NCBI GenBank assembly: GCA_013414765.1
Contig: CP058708.1
Coordinates: forward strand, 553,553-617,552
Direction: 5' to 3'
Source: Candidatus Accumulibacter cognatus
GTDB lineage: Bacteria > Pseudomonadota > Gammaproteobacteria > Burkholderiales > Rhodocyclaceae
Length of the DNA stretch: 64,000 nucleotides
A model generated the notes under the pieces. The model worked only from the letters and a program-made list of their open reading frames with translations, was not told where the DNA came from and did no database searches. Positions 34,305 to 43,542 of the stretch are shown here, piece after piece. Positions within the stretch are counted from its first letter, which is position 1, and every line of letters begins with the position of its first letter. The translations under genes were made by a program, and so were the position numbers.

Positions 34305-35686
34305 CGTTTTTTCGCCAGGAGGTCGGGGATGGTCAGGAATTGGTGGATGAGGGCCATGAAATAGTATTCGTCACTGACCAGGAGCGCGGATGCCTCATCA
34401 TCACCATGGAAAAAGATCAGGCTGAGATCGGGGAGGATCGCCAGCAGCCGTTGATAGAAAGCGGACAGGGCCAGCGGCTTTGCCTGGTCAGCGGGAACCG
34501 CGATGTAATGGTGAAAGGTTGCTTGCTCGCGGCGGACACGCAAGGTCGCCTGGAGCTTGCGTCGGTCGGCGATCGACAACTGCGTTCGCGACTCTTCCGG
34601 AAAAACGCAGCTCCAGATCTCGAGCAGCAGATTCTCCAATGGGGCATCTTCGCTCCAGCCGCTTTCGTAGCGCGGCTGCTCGATCGCTCCTGCGCCGAGC
34701 ACGTTGCTTTTTGCGACGCGCAGTTGCGGCGCCATTTCGCGGTGGCGTGAGCTGACGATTTCGACTCCCAGCGGCGTGCTGACGGCGATTTCGAAGACCA
34801 GCCTGCCCGCTGCCAGCGCCTGCCGCTGTTCGACGCCGACCGACCGGGCATCGACAGCGAGCAGGGTGAGCCAGGCGAGAACGGACTTCGCGGTGGTCCA
34901 TGTGTCGGCAAAGTCGCTGCTTTGTGCGTCGAGTGACTTGAGGCAGGCGAGCGTCGCAGGGAAAAGCAGCGTGCTGATCGCCTGGTCCGGCGGCGGGGCG
35001 CAAAGGGCTTCGGCGAGGTCGCTCGTGGAGGCGGCAAAGGAATCGTGCAACCTGCCTTGCAGCACCTTGCTCAGGTGCGCGTTGTGCGCCAGGGTGTGGC
35101 GTACCTCGTCGATGATCTGGCGCCGGAAGTCATCATCGACGGGCGCGATGCGATCCAGCAAGGCTGCGAAGTCGGTGTCGCGATGCACGTCCTCGGTCAA
35201 GGTGTTCATATCGGCGAGGAGGGACGTCAACTGATCCATCAGCCGATGGAAGTCGGCGTAATCCTCGAGGCTCTTGCGCAGTTCGAGCGTGTGCTTGGGG
35301 TCTTCCAGTGCTTTGAGCGCTTCCTCGAGTTCCTTCTTCTCCTTGATCCAATGCGCGATCCAGGTGATCCGGTCCTTCGGTTTGTGCAAGCGCGTCCCGG
35401 ACAGGACGATCGGGTGCACCCGCTTGCGGAAGTTCTGGTGCTCGTAGATCCCGCGGAGTTCGTACATGCAGTACTCGGAGCGGAAGTAGGTGTCGCTGAG
35501 AACGAGCACGACATGCCCCGCGGCAGCCAGCCGATCCATGAACTCGCGGATCGAGCCGCCGTAGCCGACGTGGGAAGTGTCGCGTACGAAGTCTATTCCG
35601 CGCGCCTGACACGCCGCGCCGAGTCGGTCGACGAGCCGGTGCTGCTCCTCGTCCTTCCACGCATACGAAACGTAAACGCTGACCAT
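34301..35686 (-). CDS. TIR-domain protein, predicted NAD-cleaving effector
   Basis: 461 residues. The N-terminal ~130 residues are a TIR domain: VSVYVSYAWKDEEQHRLVDR, DFVRDTSHVGYGGSIREFMD, HVVLVLSDTYFRSEYCMYEL with Glu76 at the position of the catalytic glutamate of TIR NADases, then the basic loop HPIVLSGTRLHKPKDR. The rest is mostly helical and unrecognised, possibly an oligomerisation or ligand domain. The ATG at 35686 has a GGGGAGGG site; the longer open frame upstream is not protein-like. It leads the TIR-MoxR-FGE cluster. Its activity as a toxic NAD hydrolase on infection is inferred from other bacterial TIR systems. Confidence 0.85.
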   Translation of the reverse strand: MVSVYVSYAWKDEEQHRLVDRLGAACQARGIDFVRDTSHVGYGGSIREFMDRLAAAGHVVLVLSDTYFRSEYCMYELRGIYEHQNFRKRVHPIVLSGTRLHKPKDRITWIAHWIKEKKELEEALKALEDPKHTLELRKSLEDYADFHRLMDQLTSLLADMNTLTEDVHRDTDFAALLDRIAPVDDDFRRQIIDEVRHTLAHNAHLSKVLQGRLHDSFAASTSDLAEALCAPPPDQAISTLLFPATLACLKSLDAQSSDFADTWTTAKSVLAWLTLLAVDARSVGVEQRQALAAGRLVFEIAVSTPLGVEIVSSRHREMAPQLRVAKSNVLGAGAIEQPRYESGWSEDAPLENLLLEIWSCVFPEESRTQLSIADRRKLQATLRVRREQATFHHYIAVPADQAKPLALSAFYQRLLAILPDLSLIFFHGDDEASALLVSDEYYFMALIHQFLTIPDLLAKKR

Positions 35687-35963
35687 CGCCACCCTCCCCC
35701 GCAGGCTTGTAGACCGATCCGTTCGCGAAGACGGCGGCGCCGCGCTCACCTCGCCACGCCATTCGTTTCCTGCTCGCGTTTCTGCTGCCCTTCGCTCATC
35801 TCCAGGAGCGTCCGTTCTGGAACCTCCCGCAGGCAGCATGGGCCCGCCGACCCCTCCATGATAACCACGTGAACCCGACAAGTCGCGTGTTTCAGGACGC
35901 GCCCCGGAGGTCGGCATGATCGCCGTCGCACCACCCAGCCGGCTGCATCGATACAGATCTTGA

Positions 35964-36080
35964 AATCAGACGCTCATCAACGAGACGCTGAAAAGCTCGC
36001 TCCAGCAGTCCGACATGGAAGCGATGATCCGGCAGGTGATCCGCGAGGAACTGCAAGGGACGGCAGGCCACATCGCATGA
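35964..36080 (+). pseudogene. short gene remnant
   Basis: A 38-residue frame without a start, after a TGA at 35961, reads TLINETLKSSLQQSDMEAMI then RQVIREELQGTAGHIA. The helical, charged character resembles a protein C-terminus, and the remnant abuts dispersed repeat copy B. No family recognised. Apart from this, the stretch 35687-36091 holds only the promoter side of the TIR operon. Confidence 0.3.
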
Positions 36081-36091
36081 AAGCGCATGTC

Positions 36092-36285
36092 AATGTGAAA
36101 TCGCGTAGGCGACCCACGAATCTCTCCTCCCCTCTTGCGGGGGCGAAGGCGGGGTTTCGCGGAGCACTGCTCCGCGCCGCCGTAGCCGGCCCGCGATGCA
36201 GCGCGGGCCGTGGGAGGGGTCGGGGGAGAGGGGGAAACGGTCATGACTTTCATGATCGGGGGTGCCTGGAAAAGTCATGACCGTT
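36092..36285 (-). repeat. dispersed palindrome-headed repeat, copy B
   Basis: Minus-strand copy of the family at 1402 and 51064. It has the head AACGGTCATGACTTTTCCAG with its complementary arm AAAGTCATGACCGTT, and the shared body (CACGGCCCGCGCTGCATCGC, GGAGAGATTCGTGG), but lacks the ~80-base segment starting TCCCTTGCAGGGCGCATTCC seen in the other two. The stop codon of the EamA gene lies within its palindromic head. Confidence 0.8.
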
Positions 36286-37117
36286 GGCGTCGGGAAGTTC
36301 GTGCAATCCCCAGGGTCAGCGCCGTACCGACCAGGATGATGGCCCCGCCAAGCAGCATCGGCGGCGTCACGACTTCGCCGAGGAAGATTCCGCCCCAGCC
36401 AGCCGCAAACACCGGAATCAGGAAGGTGACCGTCGACGCCCGCTGTCCGCCCAGATGGGCAATCAGCCGGAAATACAGGATGTAGGCCAGCGCCGTCGAA
36501 AGCGTCGCCAGCAGGATCAGCGCCAGCCAGGCGTATCCCGACGGGGTCGCTGTCGGCCAGAAGGCCAGGGTCAGCGGTGCCAGTGCGATGGCTGCACAGG
36601 TCTGACTGCCGGTGGCGATGGCCAGCGGCGCGACGCCGGCCAGCGTTTGCCTGGCGAAGTGACTGGAAAAACCGTAGGACAGTGTCGCGAGCAATCCGGC
36701 CATGATCGCCAGAGCGCTGCCGCCCTCCCGGAAAGTCACTTTCCCCCAGGTCAGCACCGCCATGCCGATGACGCCGAGCAGCAGGCCGATCCATTGCCTC
36801 GTCGTCAGGCGGTCACGCAGCCAGAGCATGCCGACGAGCGCGGCCCACAAGGGCACCGTCGCATTGATCAGGGCGGTGAACCCAGCGGTCAGGGAAAGCG
36901 ACGCGTAGGCCAGGAGAACGAAAGGTAAGGCCGAGTTGCAGACCCCGACCGTCGCCATCGGCAACGCATGGCGACGCAGCGAGGCCGCCTCCGAACTGGC
37001 CAGCCACAAGGGCCATAAGCACAGCGCCGCAATCGCCACCCGCAGGCCGATCAGGGCAATCGGACCGAACTCCGGTGCGCCGACGCGCATGAACAGAAAC
37101 GAGGCGCCCCAGAGCAT
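36275..37117 (-). CDS. EamA/DMT-family transporter
   Basis: 280 residues from ATG 37117, ten membrane helices in two EamA halves (WGASFLFMRVGAPEFGPIAL, FVLLAYASLSLTAGFTALIN; then LAIMAGLLATLSYGFSSHFA, STVTFLIPVFAAGWGGIFLG). The family exports amino acids and other metabolites. The first helix would be clipped at ATG 37117; 13 codons upstream a CTG at 37156 follows GGGGAGG and gives LKTRDLGDFVLLAMLWG, a much more usual N-terminus, so translation may begin at CTG. The last residues (RRQRS) and the stop come from repeat copy B. Confidence 0.85.
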   Translation of the reverse strand: MLWGASFLFMRVGAPEFGPIALIGLRVAIAALCLWPLWLASSEAASLRRHALPMATVGVCNSALPFVLLAYASLSLTAGFTALINATVPLWAALVGMLWLRDRLTTRQWIGLLLGVIGMAVLTWGKVTFREGGSALAIMAGLLATLSYGFSSHFARQTLAGVAPLAIATGSQTCAAIALAPLTLAFWPTATPSGYAWLALILLATLSTALAYILYFRLIAHLGGQRASTVTFLIPVFAAGWGGIFLGEVVTPPMLLGGAIILVGTALTLGIARTSRRQRS

Positions 37118-37214
37118 GGCGAGCAGGACGAAATCGCCGAGGTCACGGGTTTTCAGGGTTGCCTCCCCGTTTTGGCCGCGCCGACACGCAGGCTGCGGCG
37201 GGTCAGGGGCGCGA

Positions 37215-37700
37215 TCAAGCGGCGCCCTCTTCGAGTCGCAACAGCCATGCCTTGTTGTGCAGCCCGCCGGCGTAACCCGTCAAGGCGCCGTTCGCCGCGA
37301 TCACGCGGTGACACGGTACGACGATGGCGATCGGGTTGCGGCCGTTGGCGGCAGCGACCGCGCGAACCGCCGCCGGTCTGCCGATCGCTGCCGCCTGCTG
37401 GCCATAGCTGCGCGTCTGTCCGTACGGAATCCGGGTCAGCGCGAGCCATGCCGCTTGCTGGAAGTCGCTCCCCGCGGGCGCCAGCCTGAGCTCGAACCTT
37501 CGTCGCTGACCGGCGAAGTATTCGCTCAGTTCCTGCCGCAACTGCAGGAACACCGGCAGTCGAGGCGAATCGAGCCAGGGCTCGGCGGGCACTGGCGGAT
37601 GCTTGCCGCCCAGGATATGCAGGGCAATGATCGCGTCGTTGGCGGCCAGGGCCAGCAGGCGGCCGACCGGCGAGTCGAAATGCGTCGAATGAGTCGTCAT
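37215..37700 (-). CDS. ogt: methylated-DNA-[protein]-cysteine S-methyltransferase
   Basis: 161 residues. Suicide repair of O6-alkylguanine in DNA: the active-site motif is [20 protein letters not shown], preceded by the DNA-binding helix-turn-helix region [20 protein letters not shown] and [13 protein letters not shown]. The ATG overlaps the stop of the Ada-AlkA gene by four bases, so it is translationally coupled to it. Together the two genes supply the activities that E. coli splits between Ada, AlkA and Ogt. Confidence 0.93.
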   Translation of the reverse strand: MTTHSTHFDSPVGRLLALAANDAIIALHILGGKHPPVPAEPWLDSPRLPVFLQLRQELSEYFAGQRRRFELRLAPAGSDFQQAAWLALTRIPYGQTRSYGQQAAAIGRPAAVRAVAAANGRNPIAIVVPCHRVIAANGALTGYAGGLHNKAWLLRLEEGAA

Positions 37701-39265
37701 GCGGTTTTCTCCCGAGAGTTCCACAGGTGCATCAGCGCATAGCTGCGCCAGGGTCGCCACGGCTCGGCGATCGCTTCGGCTGCGCGCCAGCCGCGGGCGG
37801 TGTTCGGCAGGCCGAGCGCCTTGAGCAATCCGGCATCGTGCGGCGGCCACGCATCCGGCCAGGACAGCGCCCGCATCGCGATGTAGTGCGCCGTCCACGG
37901 GCCGATGCCCTTGATCGATTGCAGGGCGGCGCAGCTCGACTCGAGGTTCGCGGCGGGCGACAGGTCGAGTTCACCGGCGACCATCTTTTGCGCCAGGGCA
38001 ATCAGCGCCTGCGCACGCGCGGCCACGATGCCCAGGCGGATGAGTTCGGCCGGCATCAGCGCCGCCACCCGACTGGCCGTGGGAAAAGCCACACTCAGGT
38101 CGGTGAAGGGTGGCGTGACCTCGAATTCGATCGGCTCGGCGAAAGCGGCCACGAAGCGCGTCGCCAGCGTGCGTGCCGCGGCGACCGTGATCTGCTGCCC
38201 GAGGACGGCTCGCACCGCGAGTTCGAAGCCATCGAAGGCCCCAGGCAGGCGCAGGCCGCGCGATCCCTGCGCGAGCCGGCCGAGCGCCGCGCCGATTTCC
38301 CAGGGGTCGGCGTGCACATCGAAGACGCGTCTGACCTGGCTCAGCACACCTGCGATCACCGGCGCGAAGGCGGGCGACAGCGTCACTTGCAGCGCATTCC
38401 TGTGTGCCTGGTCGGCCACTTGCAGCCAACTGCAGATGGCCTGCCCATCGCGGCTTCGCACATGACGCAGGATGCGTCGATACCTGCCGTCGCTGACGGC
38501 CTCGACGCCCGCGATGGCGCGCTGCTCAAGAAAGGCGAGCAGCGCCGGCCAGTCCAAGGGGGCGCGATACGCCAGGCTGAAGGTGAAGCAGCGCGCATTT
38601 TCGGCGACGGCCGCGCTCGCCCCACCCGCCTCGGCCAGGATGTGACGCAAGCGCGTCGGCGCAAATCCATAGCGCTCCGAAAACAGCGCATTCATGCGTC
38701 GGACACTGGAAAAACCGCTGGCGAAAGCCACCTCGGCAACCGGCAAGGCCGTATCGGTCAGCAATCGCTTGGCCAGCAGCAGGCGATGCGTTTGCGCATA
38801 CTGCACCGGCGACACGCCGAACTCGGCCTGAAAAATCCGCCGCAAGTGCCGATCGCTCACTCCGACGCGCGCGGCAATGGCGCTCAAAGGGTGATCCGCA
38901 TCGCACTTGGCTGCTCCACCGATCCCCGCGATGGCGTCTTCGATGAAGCGCGCCGCGGTCTGTGCCAGCTTCGCACTCGCCTCGCTGGCGGCGAATCCGG
39001 GCGCGAGTTCCGGCCGGCACTTCAGACAAGGCCGATAGCCGGCTGCTTCAGCGGCCGCTGCGCTGACGTAGAAACTGCAATTCTCGAAGCGCGGCAACTT
39101 CACCCGGCAGATCGGCCGGCAATAGATGCGCGTCGAGGAAACGCCGACAAAGAATCGGCCATCGAAGCGTATGTCATGCGCCTTCATTGCCTGGTAGCAG
39201 GCAGCCGGGGTGAACCGGCCAGCAGGGGCTGGCATCGTTACGGGAGGGTCGTTGGCTTCAGGCAT
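37697..39265 (-). CDS. Ada-type regulator fused to AlkA 3-methyladenine glycosylase
   Basis: 522 residues. Domains in order: Ada zinc domain (residues ~20-90; [20 protein letters not shown] and [10 protein letters not shown], four Cys, the first of which accepts methyl from phosphotriesters), an AraC helix-turn-helix (~110-200; [20 protein letters not shown] and [17 protein letters not shown]), an AlkA N-terminal domain, and a C-terminal HhH-GPD glycosylase ([35 protein letters not shown], then [14 protein letters not shown]). It acts as a methylation-activated activator and a base-excision enzyme. The O6-methylguanine domain is absent and supplied by the coupled ogt. Presumably autoregulated from the 150-base gap shared with rpiA. 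Confidence 0.92.
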   Translation of the reverse strand: MPEANDPPVTMPAPAGRFTPAACYQAMKAHDIRFDGRFFVGVSSTRIYCRPICRVKLPRFENCSFYVSAAAAEAAGYRPCLKCRPELAPGFAASEASAKLAQTAARFIEDAIAGIGGAAKCDADHPLSAIAARVGVSDRHLRRIFQAEFGVSPVQYAQTHRLLLAKRLLTDTALPVAEVAFASGFSSVRRMNALFSERYGFAPTRLRHILAEAGGASAAVAENARCFTFSLAYRAPLDWPALLAFLEQRAIAGVEAVSDGRYRRILRHVRSRDGQAICSWLQVADQAHRNALQVTLSPAFAPVIAGVLSQVRRVFDVHADPWEIGAALGRLAQGSRGLRLPGAFDGFELAVRAVLGQQITVAAARTLATRFVAAFAEPIEFEVTPPFTDLSVAFPTASRVAALMPAELIRLGIVAARAQALIALAQKMVAGELDLSPAANLESSCAALQSIKGIGPWTAHYIAMRALSWPDAWPPHDAGLLKALGLPNTARGWRAAEAIAEPWRPWRSYALMHLWNSREKTA

Positions 39266-39415
39266 GCTGCCAGTCTAGCGGCAAGCGTTCGACAGAGCTG
39301 GCCGTTTTCGGACATTCAATTACCCGGTCGGAACAGACTGCGTGCAACGGGCAGGCCGGGCAGCCCGTCACTTCGATACAATGGCAGCCTCCAACTTTCT
39401 CCAGCAGGGACCGCC

Positions 39416-40162
39416 ATGACTCAGGATGAACTCAAGAAAGCCGTCGCTCGCGCGGCGATCGCGCAGGTGATCGAGGGAGAAATCGTCGGCGTCGGCACGG
39501 GCTCGACCGCCAACTGCTTCATCGATGAGCTGGCCCGGATTCGGGACCGGATCCGGGGAGCGGTGGCAAGTTCGGAGGCGACGAGAAAGCGACTGGAAGG
39601 CCACGGCATCGTCGTCTTCGAACTCAACGACGTGGCCTACCTGCCGGTCTACGTGGACGGCGCCGACGAGATCAACACGGCGATGCAGATGATCAAGGGC
39701 GGGGGTGGCGCTCTGACGCGCGAGAAGATCGTCGCTGCCGTGGCACAAAAATTCGTCTGTATCGCCGATGCCTCGAAACTGGTGCCGGTACTTGGCGCTT
39801 TCCCGCTGCCCGTCGAGGTCATCCCGATGGCGCTTGGCCATGTCCGACGCGAACTCGCCCGGATCGGTGGCAAACCGCAACTGCGCGAAGGTTTCGTGAC
39901 CGACAACGGCAACCTGATCCTGGACCTCGGCGGACTCGTGATGGCCGACCCGGTTGAACTGGAAAGCCGCATCAACCAGATCGTCGGCGTGGTCAGCAAC
40001 GGCCTGTTCGCCCGTCGTCCGGCGGATATCTGCCTGCTCGGTACGGCTGCCGGAGTGAAGATGCTGACCGCCGACCGAACGGTCGAAACCGAAGCGCACG
40101 GGCCGGCGGCTGTTCAGCCGCCGTCAAGCAGCGCGACCTCTCAGGCGCGAGGCGGCACGTAG
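39416..40162 (+). CDS. rpiA: ribose-5-phosphate isomerase A
   Basis: 248 residues. Interconverts ribose-5-phosphate and ribulose-5-phosphate. Motifs: [17 protein letters not shown] (phosphate loop), [23 protein letters not shown] with the catalytic acid, and [15 protein letters not shown] with the catalytic Lys region. The ATG has an AGGGA site. The C-terminal ~25 residues ([18 protein letters not shown]) are an extension beyond the usual end, and the last 22 bases overlap the convergent yggX gene. Confidence 0.95.
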   Translation: MTQDELKKAVARAAIAQVIEGEIVGVGTGSTANCFIDELARIRDRIRGAVASSEATRKRLEGHGIVVFELNDVAYLPVYVDGADEINTAMQMIKGGGGALTREKIVAAVAQKFVCIADASKLVPVLGAFPLPVEVIPMALGHVRRELARIGGKPQLREGFVTDNGNLILDLGGLVMADPVELESRINQIVGVVSNGLFARRPADICLLGTAAGVKMLTADRTVETEAHGPAAVQPPSSSATSQARGGT

Positions 40163-40413
40163 CCCTGCACCTTGTCGGCGCCGCTACCGAAGAAATGCCG
40201 CTCCATCTGCTCGGTCAGATATTTGCGATGCGCGGCATCGGCCAGGTTGAGGCGGTTCTCGTTGATGATCATGGTCTGCATGCGCACCCATTGCTGCCAT
40301 GCTTCCTTGGCGACCGATTCATAAATCCGCTTGCCCAGCTCACCGGGAACCGGGGGAAAATCAAGACCTTCAGCCTCGCGACCGAGCTTGACACAATTGA
40401 CCATTCTTGCCAT
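40141..40413 (-). CDS. yggX: YggX-type Fe(II)-trafficking/oxidative-damage protection protein
   Basis: 90 residues, full length for the family. It opens [20 protein letters not shown] with the conserved Cys, followed by [20 protein letters not shown] and [19 protein letters not shown]. The family protects Fe-S enzymes against oxidative damage. It probably ends the rsmE-pap-argA transcript (98-base gap) and is convergent with rpiA, the two coding ends overlapping by 22 bases. Confidence 0.95.
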   Translation of the reverse strand: MARMVNCVKLGREAEGLDFPPVPGELGKRIYESVAKEAWQQWVRMQTMIINENRLNLADAAHRKYLTEQMERHFFGSGADKVQGYVPPRA

Positions 40414-40511
40414 TCAAAACACTCCTTAACTTCTTGGGAAATTCCGCCGATGCGAACCCGAATGTGAAAGTCGCTGCAGCGCCTCACGAATCCGACCCGC
40501 TGCCGGCAGCC

Positions 40512-41831
40512 TTACAGTTCCTTCATCAATACGATCGAGCGGCGTTGCAGGTTATACACCAGCCGCTTTTCGGCCGGTAACTCGTCAATCGGGCGGACGC
40601 TGAAACCGCGTTCCTTGAACCACTGCGAAGTCGCCGTGGTGAGGACAAACAGACGCTTGACGCCGGCTGCACGCGCTTGCGTCTCGATCCGCTTCATCAG
40701 CAGCGCACCATAGCCCCAGCGACGATAGTGCGGATGCACGGCCAGGCAGGCCAGTTCGGCCTGGTCCTCGCCGTAGGGGTATAGCGCGGCACAGCCGACA
40801 ATCACGCCGTCGTGTTCAACCACCGAGAATCGTGTGATCTCGCGTTCGAGCAACTCGCGCGAGCGACGTACCAGTGTGCCATCCTCTTCGAGGGGCTCGA
40901 TCAGCGCCACCAGGCCGCCGATATCGTCTGGCCCGGCGTCATGCATCTGCTCTAGCGATTTCTGGGTGATCACCGTGCCCACGCCGTCGTGCGTGAAGAG
41001 TTCACGCAGCAGCGTGCCATCCTCGTCGTAACCGATCAGGTGCACGCGCCCGACGCCGGCCCGGCTGGCCCGGACCGCGCAGGGAAGGTAGCGCTTGAGG
41101 TCGGTCGACAACCAGTCGCCGAGACTGATCAGCCTTTCGGCGGCCTCGACGGTCAGTTCATCGAGCAGGGCGCCGTCGATATCGGTGGCGCCTCGGCTAT
41201 CGCTCAGAAAGATCAGCTTGTCGACAAGCAGCGAGGTGGCCACCGCCTCTGCCACCTCCTCCATCGCCAGGTTGAAGATTTCCCCGGTCGGGCTCGAACC
41301 GATGCACGAAAGCAGGACGATGTTGCCCAGGCCGAGCTGCGCACGGATGCCCTCGGCGTCGAGCTTGCGCACCTGCCCCGAGTATTGCAGATCGACGCCA
41401 TCGACGACCCCGACCGGCTTGGCGGTAATGAAATTGCCGCCAACGACGCGAATCGTGCTGTTGGCCATGGGCGTATCGGCAAGACCCTGCGAAAGCAGGG
41501 CCTCGATTTCGACATAGATGCTGCCCACCGCGTCGATCACGCAGGCGATCGCCTTGGCATCGGTAATGCGATAGTTGCCATGGTAGACCGACTGCAGGCC
41601 ACGCTCGCGCATCAACTTCTCGATCTGCGGCCGTGCGCCGTGCACCAGTACCAGGCGCACACCGAGCGCGGCCAGCAGATTCACGTCATAGGCCAGCGTA
41701 CGTGCCAGTTGTCCGGCGATCGCCTTGCCGCCGAAGGCGATGAGAAAGGTCTTGCCGCGAAAGAGATTGACGTACGGCGCAACCGATCGGAACCAGGCGA
41801 CGAACTGGCCAGCGCTCAAGTCCTTGGACAT
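40512..41831 (-). CDS. argA: amino-acid N-acetyltransferase (N-acetylglutamate synthase)
   Basis: 439 residues. First step of arginine synthesis. An N-terminal amino-acid-kinase-like domain (TFLIAFGGKAIAGQLARTLA, VLVHGARPQIEKLMRERGL) with the arginine-binding regulatory role, and a C-terminal GNAT domain (LACLAVHPHYRRWGYGALLM, LFVLTTATSQWFKERGF). It starts 1 base after the pap stop, so it is co-transcribed with it; linkage to polyphosphate metabolism has no obvious logic. Feedback inhibition by arginine is expected from the family. Confidence 0.94.
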   Translation of the reverse strand: MSKDLSAGQFVAWFRSVAPYVNLFRGKTFLIAFGGKAIAGQLARTLAYDVNLLAALGVRLVLVHGARPQIEKLMRERGLQSVYHGNYRITDAKAIACVIDAVGSIYVEIEALLSQGLADTPMANSTIRVVGGNFITAKPVGVVDGVDLQYSGQVRKLDAEGIRAQLGLGNIVLLSCIGSSPTGEIFNLAMEEVAEAVATSLLVDKLIFLSDSRGATDIDGALLDELTVEAAERLISLGDWLSTDLKRYLPCAVRASRAGVGRVHLIGYDEDGTLLRELFTHDGVGTVITQKSLEQMHDAGPDDIGGLVALIEPLEEDGTLVRRSRELLEREITRFSVVEHDGVIVGCAALYPYGEDQAELACLAVHPHYRRWGYGALLMKRIETQARAAGVKRLFVLTTATSQWFKERGFSVRPIDELPAEKRLVYNLQRRSIVLMKEL

Positions 41832-41832
41832 T

Positions 41833-43542
41833 TCAAACGGCAGGTCTGTCCTTGTCCTCGGTCTCGACGACAGCTTTCGCCTCTTTGGCAGACCTCGCCT
41901 TCCCGGCTCTCGACGCGTGCGCCGGTCGGGTTTTTGACTGCTTGGCCTGCTCGGACTTCGACGCGTGTTCGTGCTCTTCCTTGACTTCCCTGGCGTCTGC
42001 TTCCTTCGTCACCTCGGTCTTGGGCGCTTTCGCAACCAGGACCCTGGGCTCTTTCATCGGCTCGACCTTGAGTTCTTTCTCCAGACGCTCGCAGATCGTC
42101 CGCAGAACCTTGATCCGGGCAAACAACTTGTCGTTGGATTCGACGATCGTCCACGGCGCGGTGCCGGAACTGGTGCGATCGATCATGTCGCAGACCGCTT
42201 CATGGTAGGCCCCGGCCTTCTCGCGGTTGCGCCAGTCTTCCTCGGTAATCTTGAAGCGCTTGTGCTCGACCTTGGCGCGTTCATCGAAGCGTTTGAGCTG
42301 CTCATCGTCGCTGATCTGCAGCCAGAACTTGATGACGATTCCGCCAGCATGCCAGAGGTCATGCTCGAAATCGTTGATCTCGGAATAGGCACGCAACCAG
42401 TCTGCCTCGCTGCAGAATCTCTCGACCCGTTCGACAAGCACGCGCCCATACCAGGTGCGGTCAAATATGACCACGCGTCCGAGCCGCGGCATGTGCCGCC
42501 AGAATCGCCACAGATAGGGTTGGACACGCTCCTCTTCGGTCGGAGCAGCAATCGGGATGATCTGATACTGGCGTGCATCCATCGCCGACATCACCCGCCG
42601 GATGGCACCGCCCTTGCCGGCCGCGTCCGAACCTTCAAAGGCGAGGATCAGGGCCCGCTTTTTGAACTCGGGGTGGCGCATCAGCTCTGCCAGACGCCCC
42701 TGCCAGGTCGCCAGCTCGGTCTCGTACACCTTTTTCGTCAGGCTTTGCGTCATGTCCAGCGAACTCAGCACGTCGAGACGGTCGATCCGTGGCGAGAAGG
42801 GCGGGGCCACCGGCGAATTCTGGTCCCGCTTGTCAGCCAGTCGCTTCTGCACCGAATCGAGAATCGTCTTGCCAACGGTCAGCGAACGATAACGATCGTC
42901 GGTTCCCTCGACGATGATCCACGGCGCCCAGGGGGTATTCGTCGTGCGCAACAGGTGGCCGGCTACTTCCTGCATCTTGTCGTAGGTCTTCAGGCGATCC
43001 CAGCTGGTCTTGGTGACCCGCCAGCGGGTCAGCGGGTTTGCCTCGATCGCCTTCAGGCGCTCGCGCTGCGCGTCCTTGGAAAGGTGTATCCAGAACTTGA
43101 GCACCAGCGCACCCTCGTTGACCAACATCGCCTCGAAGCGGTTGAGCTGGTCCATGCGCTGATCGAAATCGGATCGCGACAGGTCGTTGCTAATCCGCTC
43201 GGCGATTGGATGCGAATACCATGAACCGGCGAAGATCCCCATTCGCCCTTTAGGTGGTAGCGCCCGCCAGTAACGCCACATCGAGGGGTGAGCGCGCTCT
43301 TCGGCAGTCGGCGCATAAAAAGCGTGTGTCGACAGGTAACGGGGATCCATCCATTCGTAGAGAACGTTGATGGTTTCCCCTTTTCCGGACCCGTCGACGC
43401 CGCTGATCAGGATGATTACCGGAAAGCTGCCGTTCTCGCGCAGCAGTTGCTGCGTTTCGAGCAGCGCCGCGCGCAGCTTGGGCTCCTCTGCCTTGAACGT
43501 TTCCTTGTCGATCTTGTGTCCCAACTCTGCTGATTCAAACAT
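41833..43542 (-). CDS. pap: polyphosphate:AMP phosphotransferase (two-domain PPK2)
   Basis: 569 residues. Phosphorylates AMP to ADP at the expense of polyphosphate. Two tandem PPK2 domains: the first with IILISGVDGSGKGETINVLY and WRALPPKGRMGIF, the second with LILAFEGSDAAGKGGAIRRV, WRHMPRLGRVVIFDRTWYGR and WTIVESNDKLFARIKVLRT. The C-terminal ~75 residues are a highly charged Lys/Glu/Ala-rich tail, which is unlike the catalytic part and probably disordered. The start overlaps the end of rsmE by eight bases. Expected in polyphosphate-accumulating bacteria. Confidence 0.94.
   Translation of the reverse strand: MFESAELGHKIDKETFKAEEPKLRAALLETQQLLRENGSFPVIILISGVDGSGKGETINVLYEWMDPRYLSTHAFYAPTAEERAHPSMWRYWRALPPKGRMGIFAGSWYSHPIAERISNDLSRSDFDQRMDQLNRFEAMLVNEGALVLKFWIHLSKDAQRERLKAIEANPLTRWRVTKTSWDRLKTYDKMQEVAGHLLRTTNTPWAPWIIVEGTDDRYRSLTVGKTILDSVQKRLADKRDQNSPVAPPFSPRIDRLDVLSSLDMTQSLTKKVYETELATWQGRLAELMRHPEFKKRALILAFEGSDAAGKGGAIRRVMSAMDARQYQIIPIAAPTEEERVQPYLWRFWRHMPRLGRVVIFDRTWYGRVLVERVERFCSEADWLRAYSEINDFEHDLWHAGGIVIKFWLQISDDEQLKRFDERAKVEHKRFKITEEDWRNREKAGAYHEAVCDMIDRTSSGTAPWTIVESNDKLFARIKVLRTICERLEKELKVEPMKEPRVLVAKAPKTEVTKEADAREVKEEHEHASKSEQAKQSKTRPAHASRAGKARSAKEAKAVVETEDKDRPAV

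Noticed and set aside
29465-35686. DGR reverse transcriptase, template repeat or accessory protein within the locus
   Set aside because: No reverse transcriptase motif and no second template-like copy of the variable block is visible anywhere in the window; the retroelement, if any, acts from elsewhere.
37727-39415. Long plus-strand frame leading into rpiA
   Set aside because: The part upstream of 39416 is antisense to the Ada-AlkA gene and not protein-like; rpiA begins at ATG 39416 with its own ribosome site.
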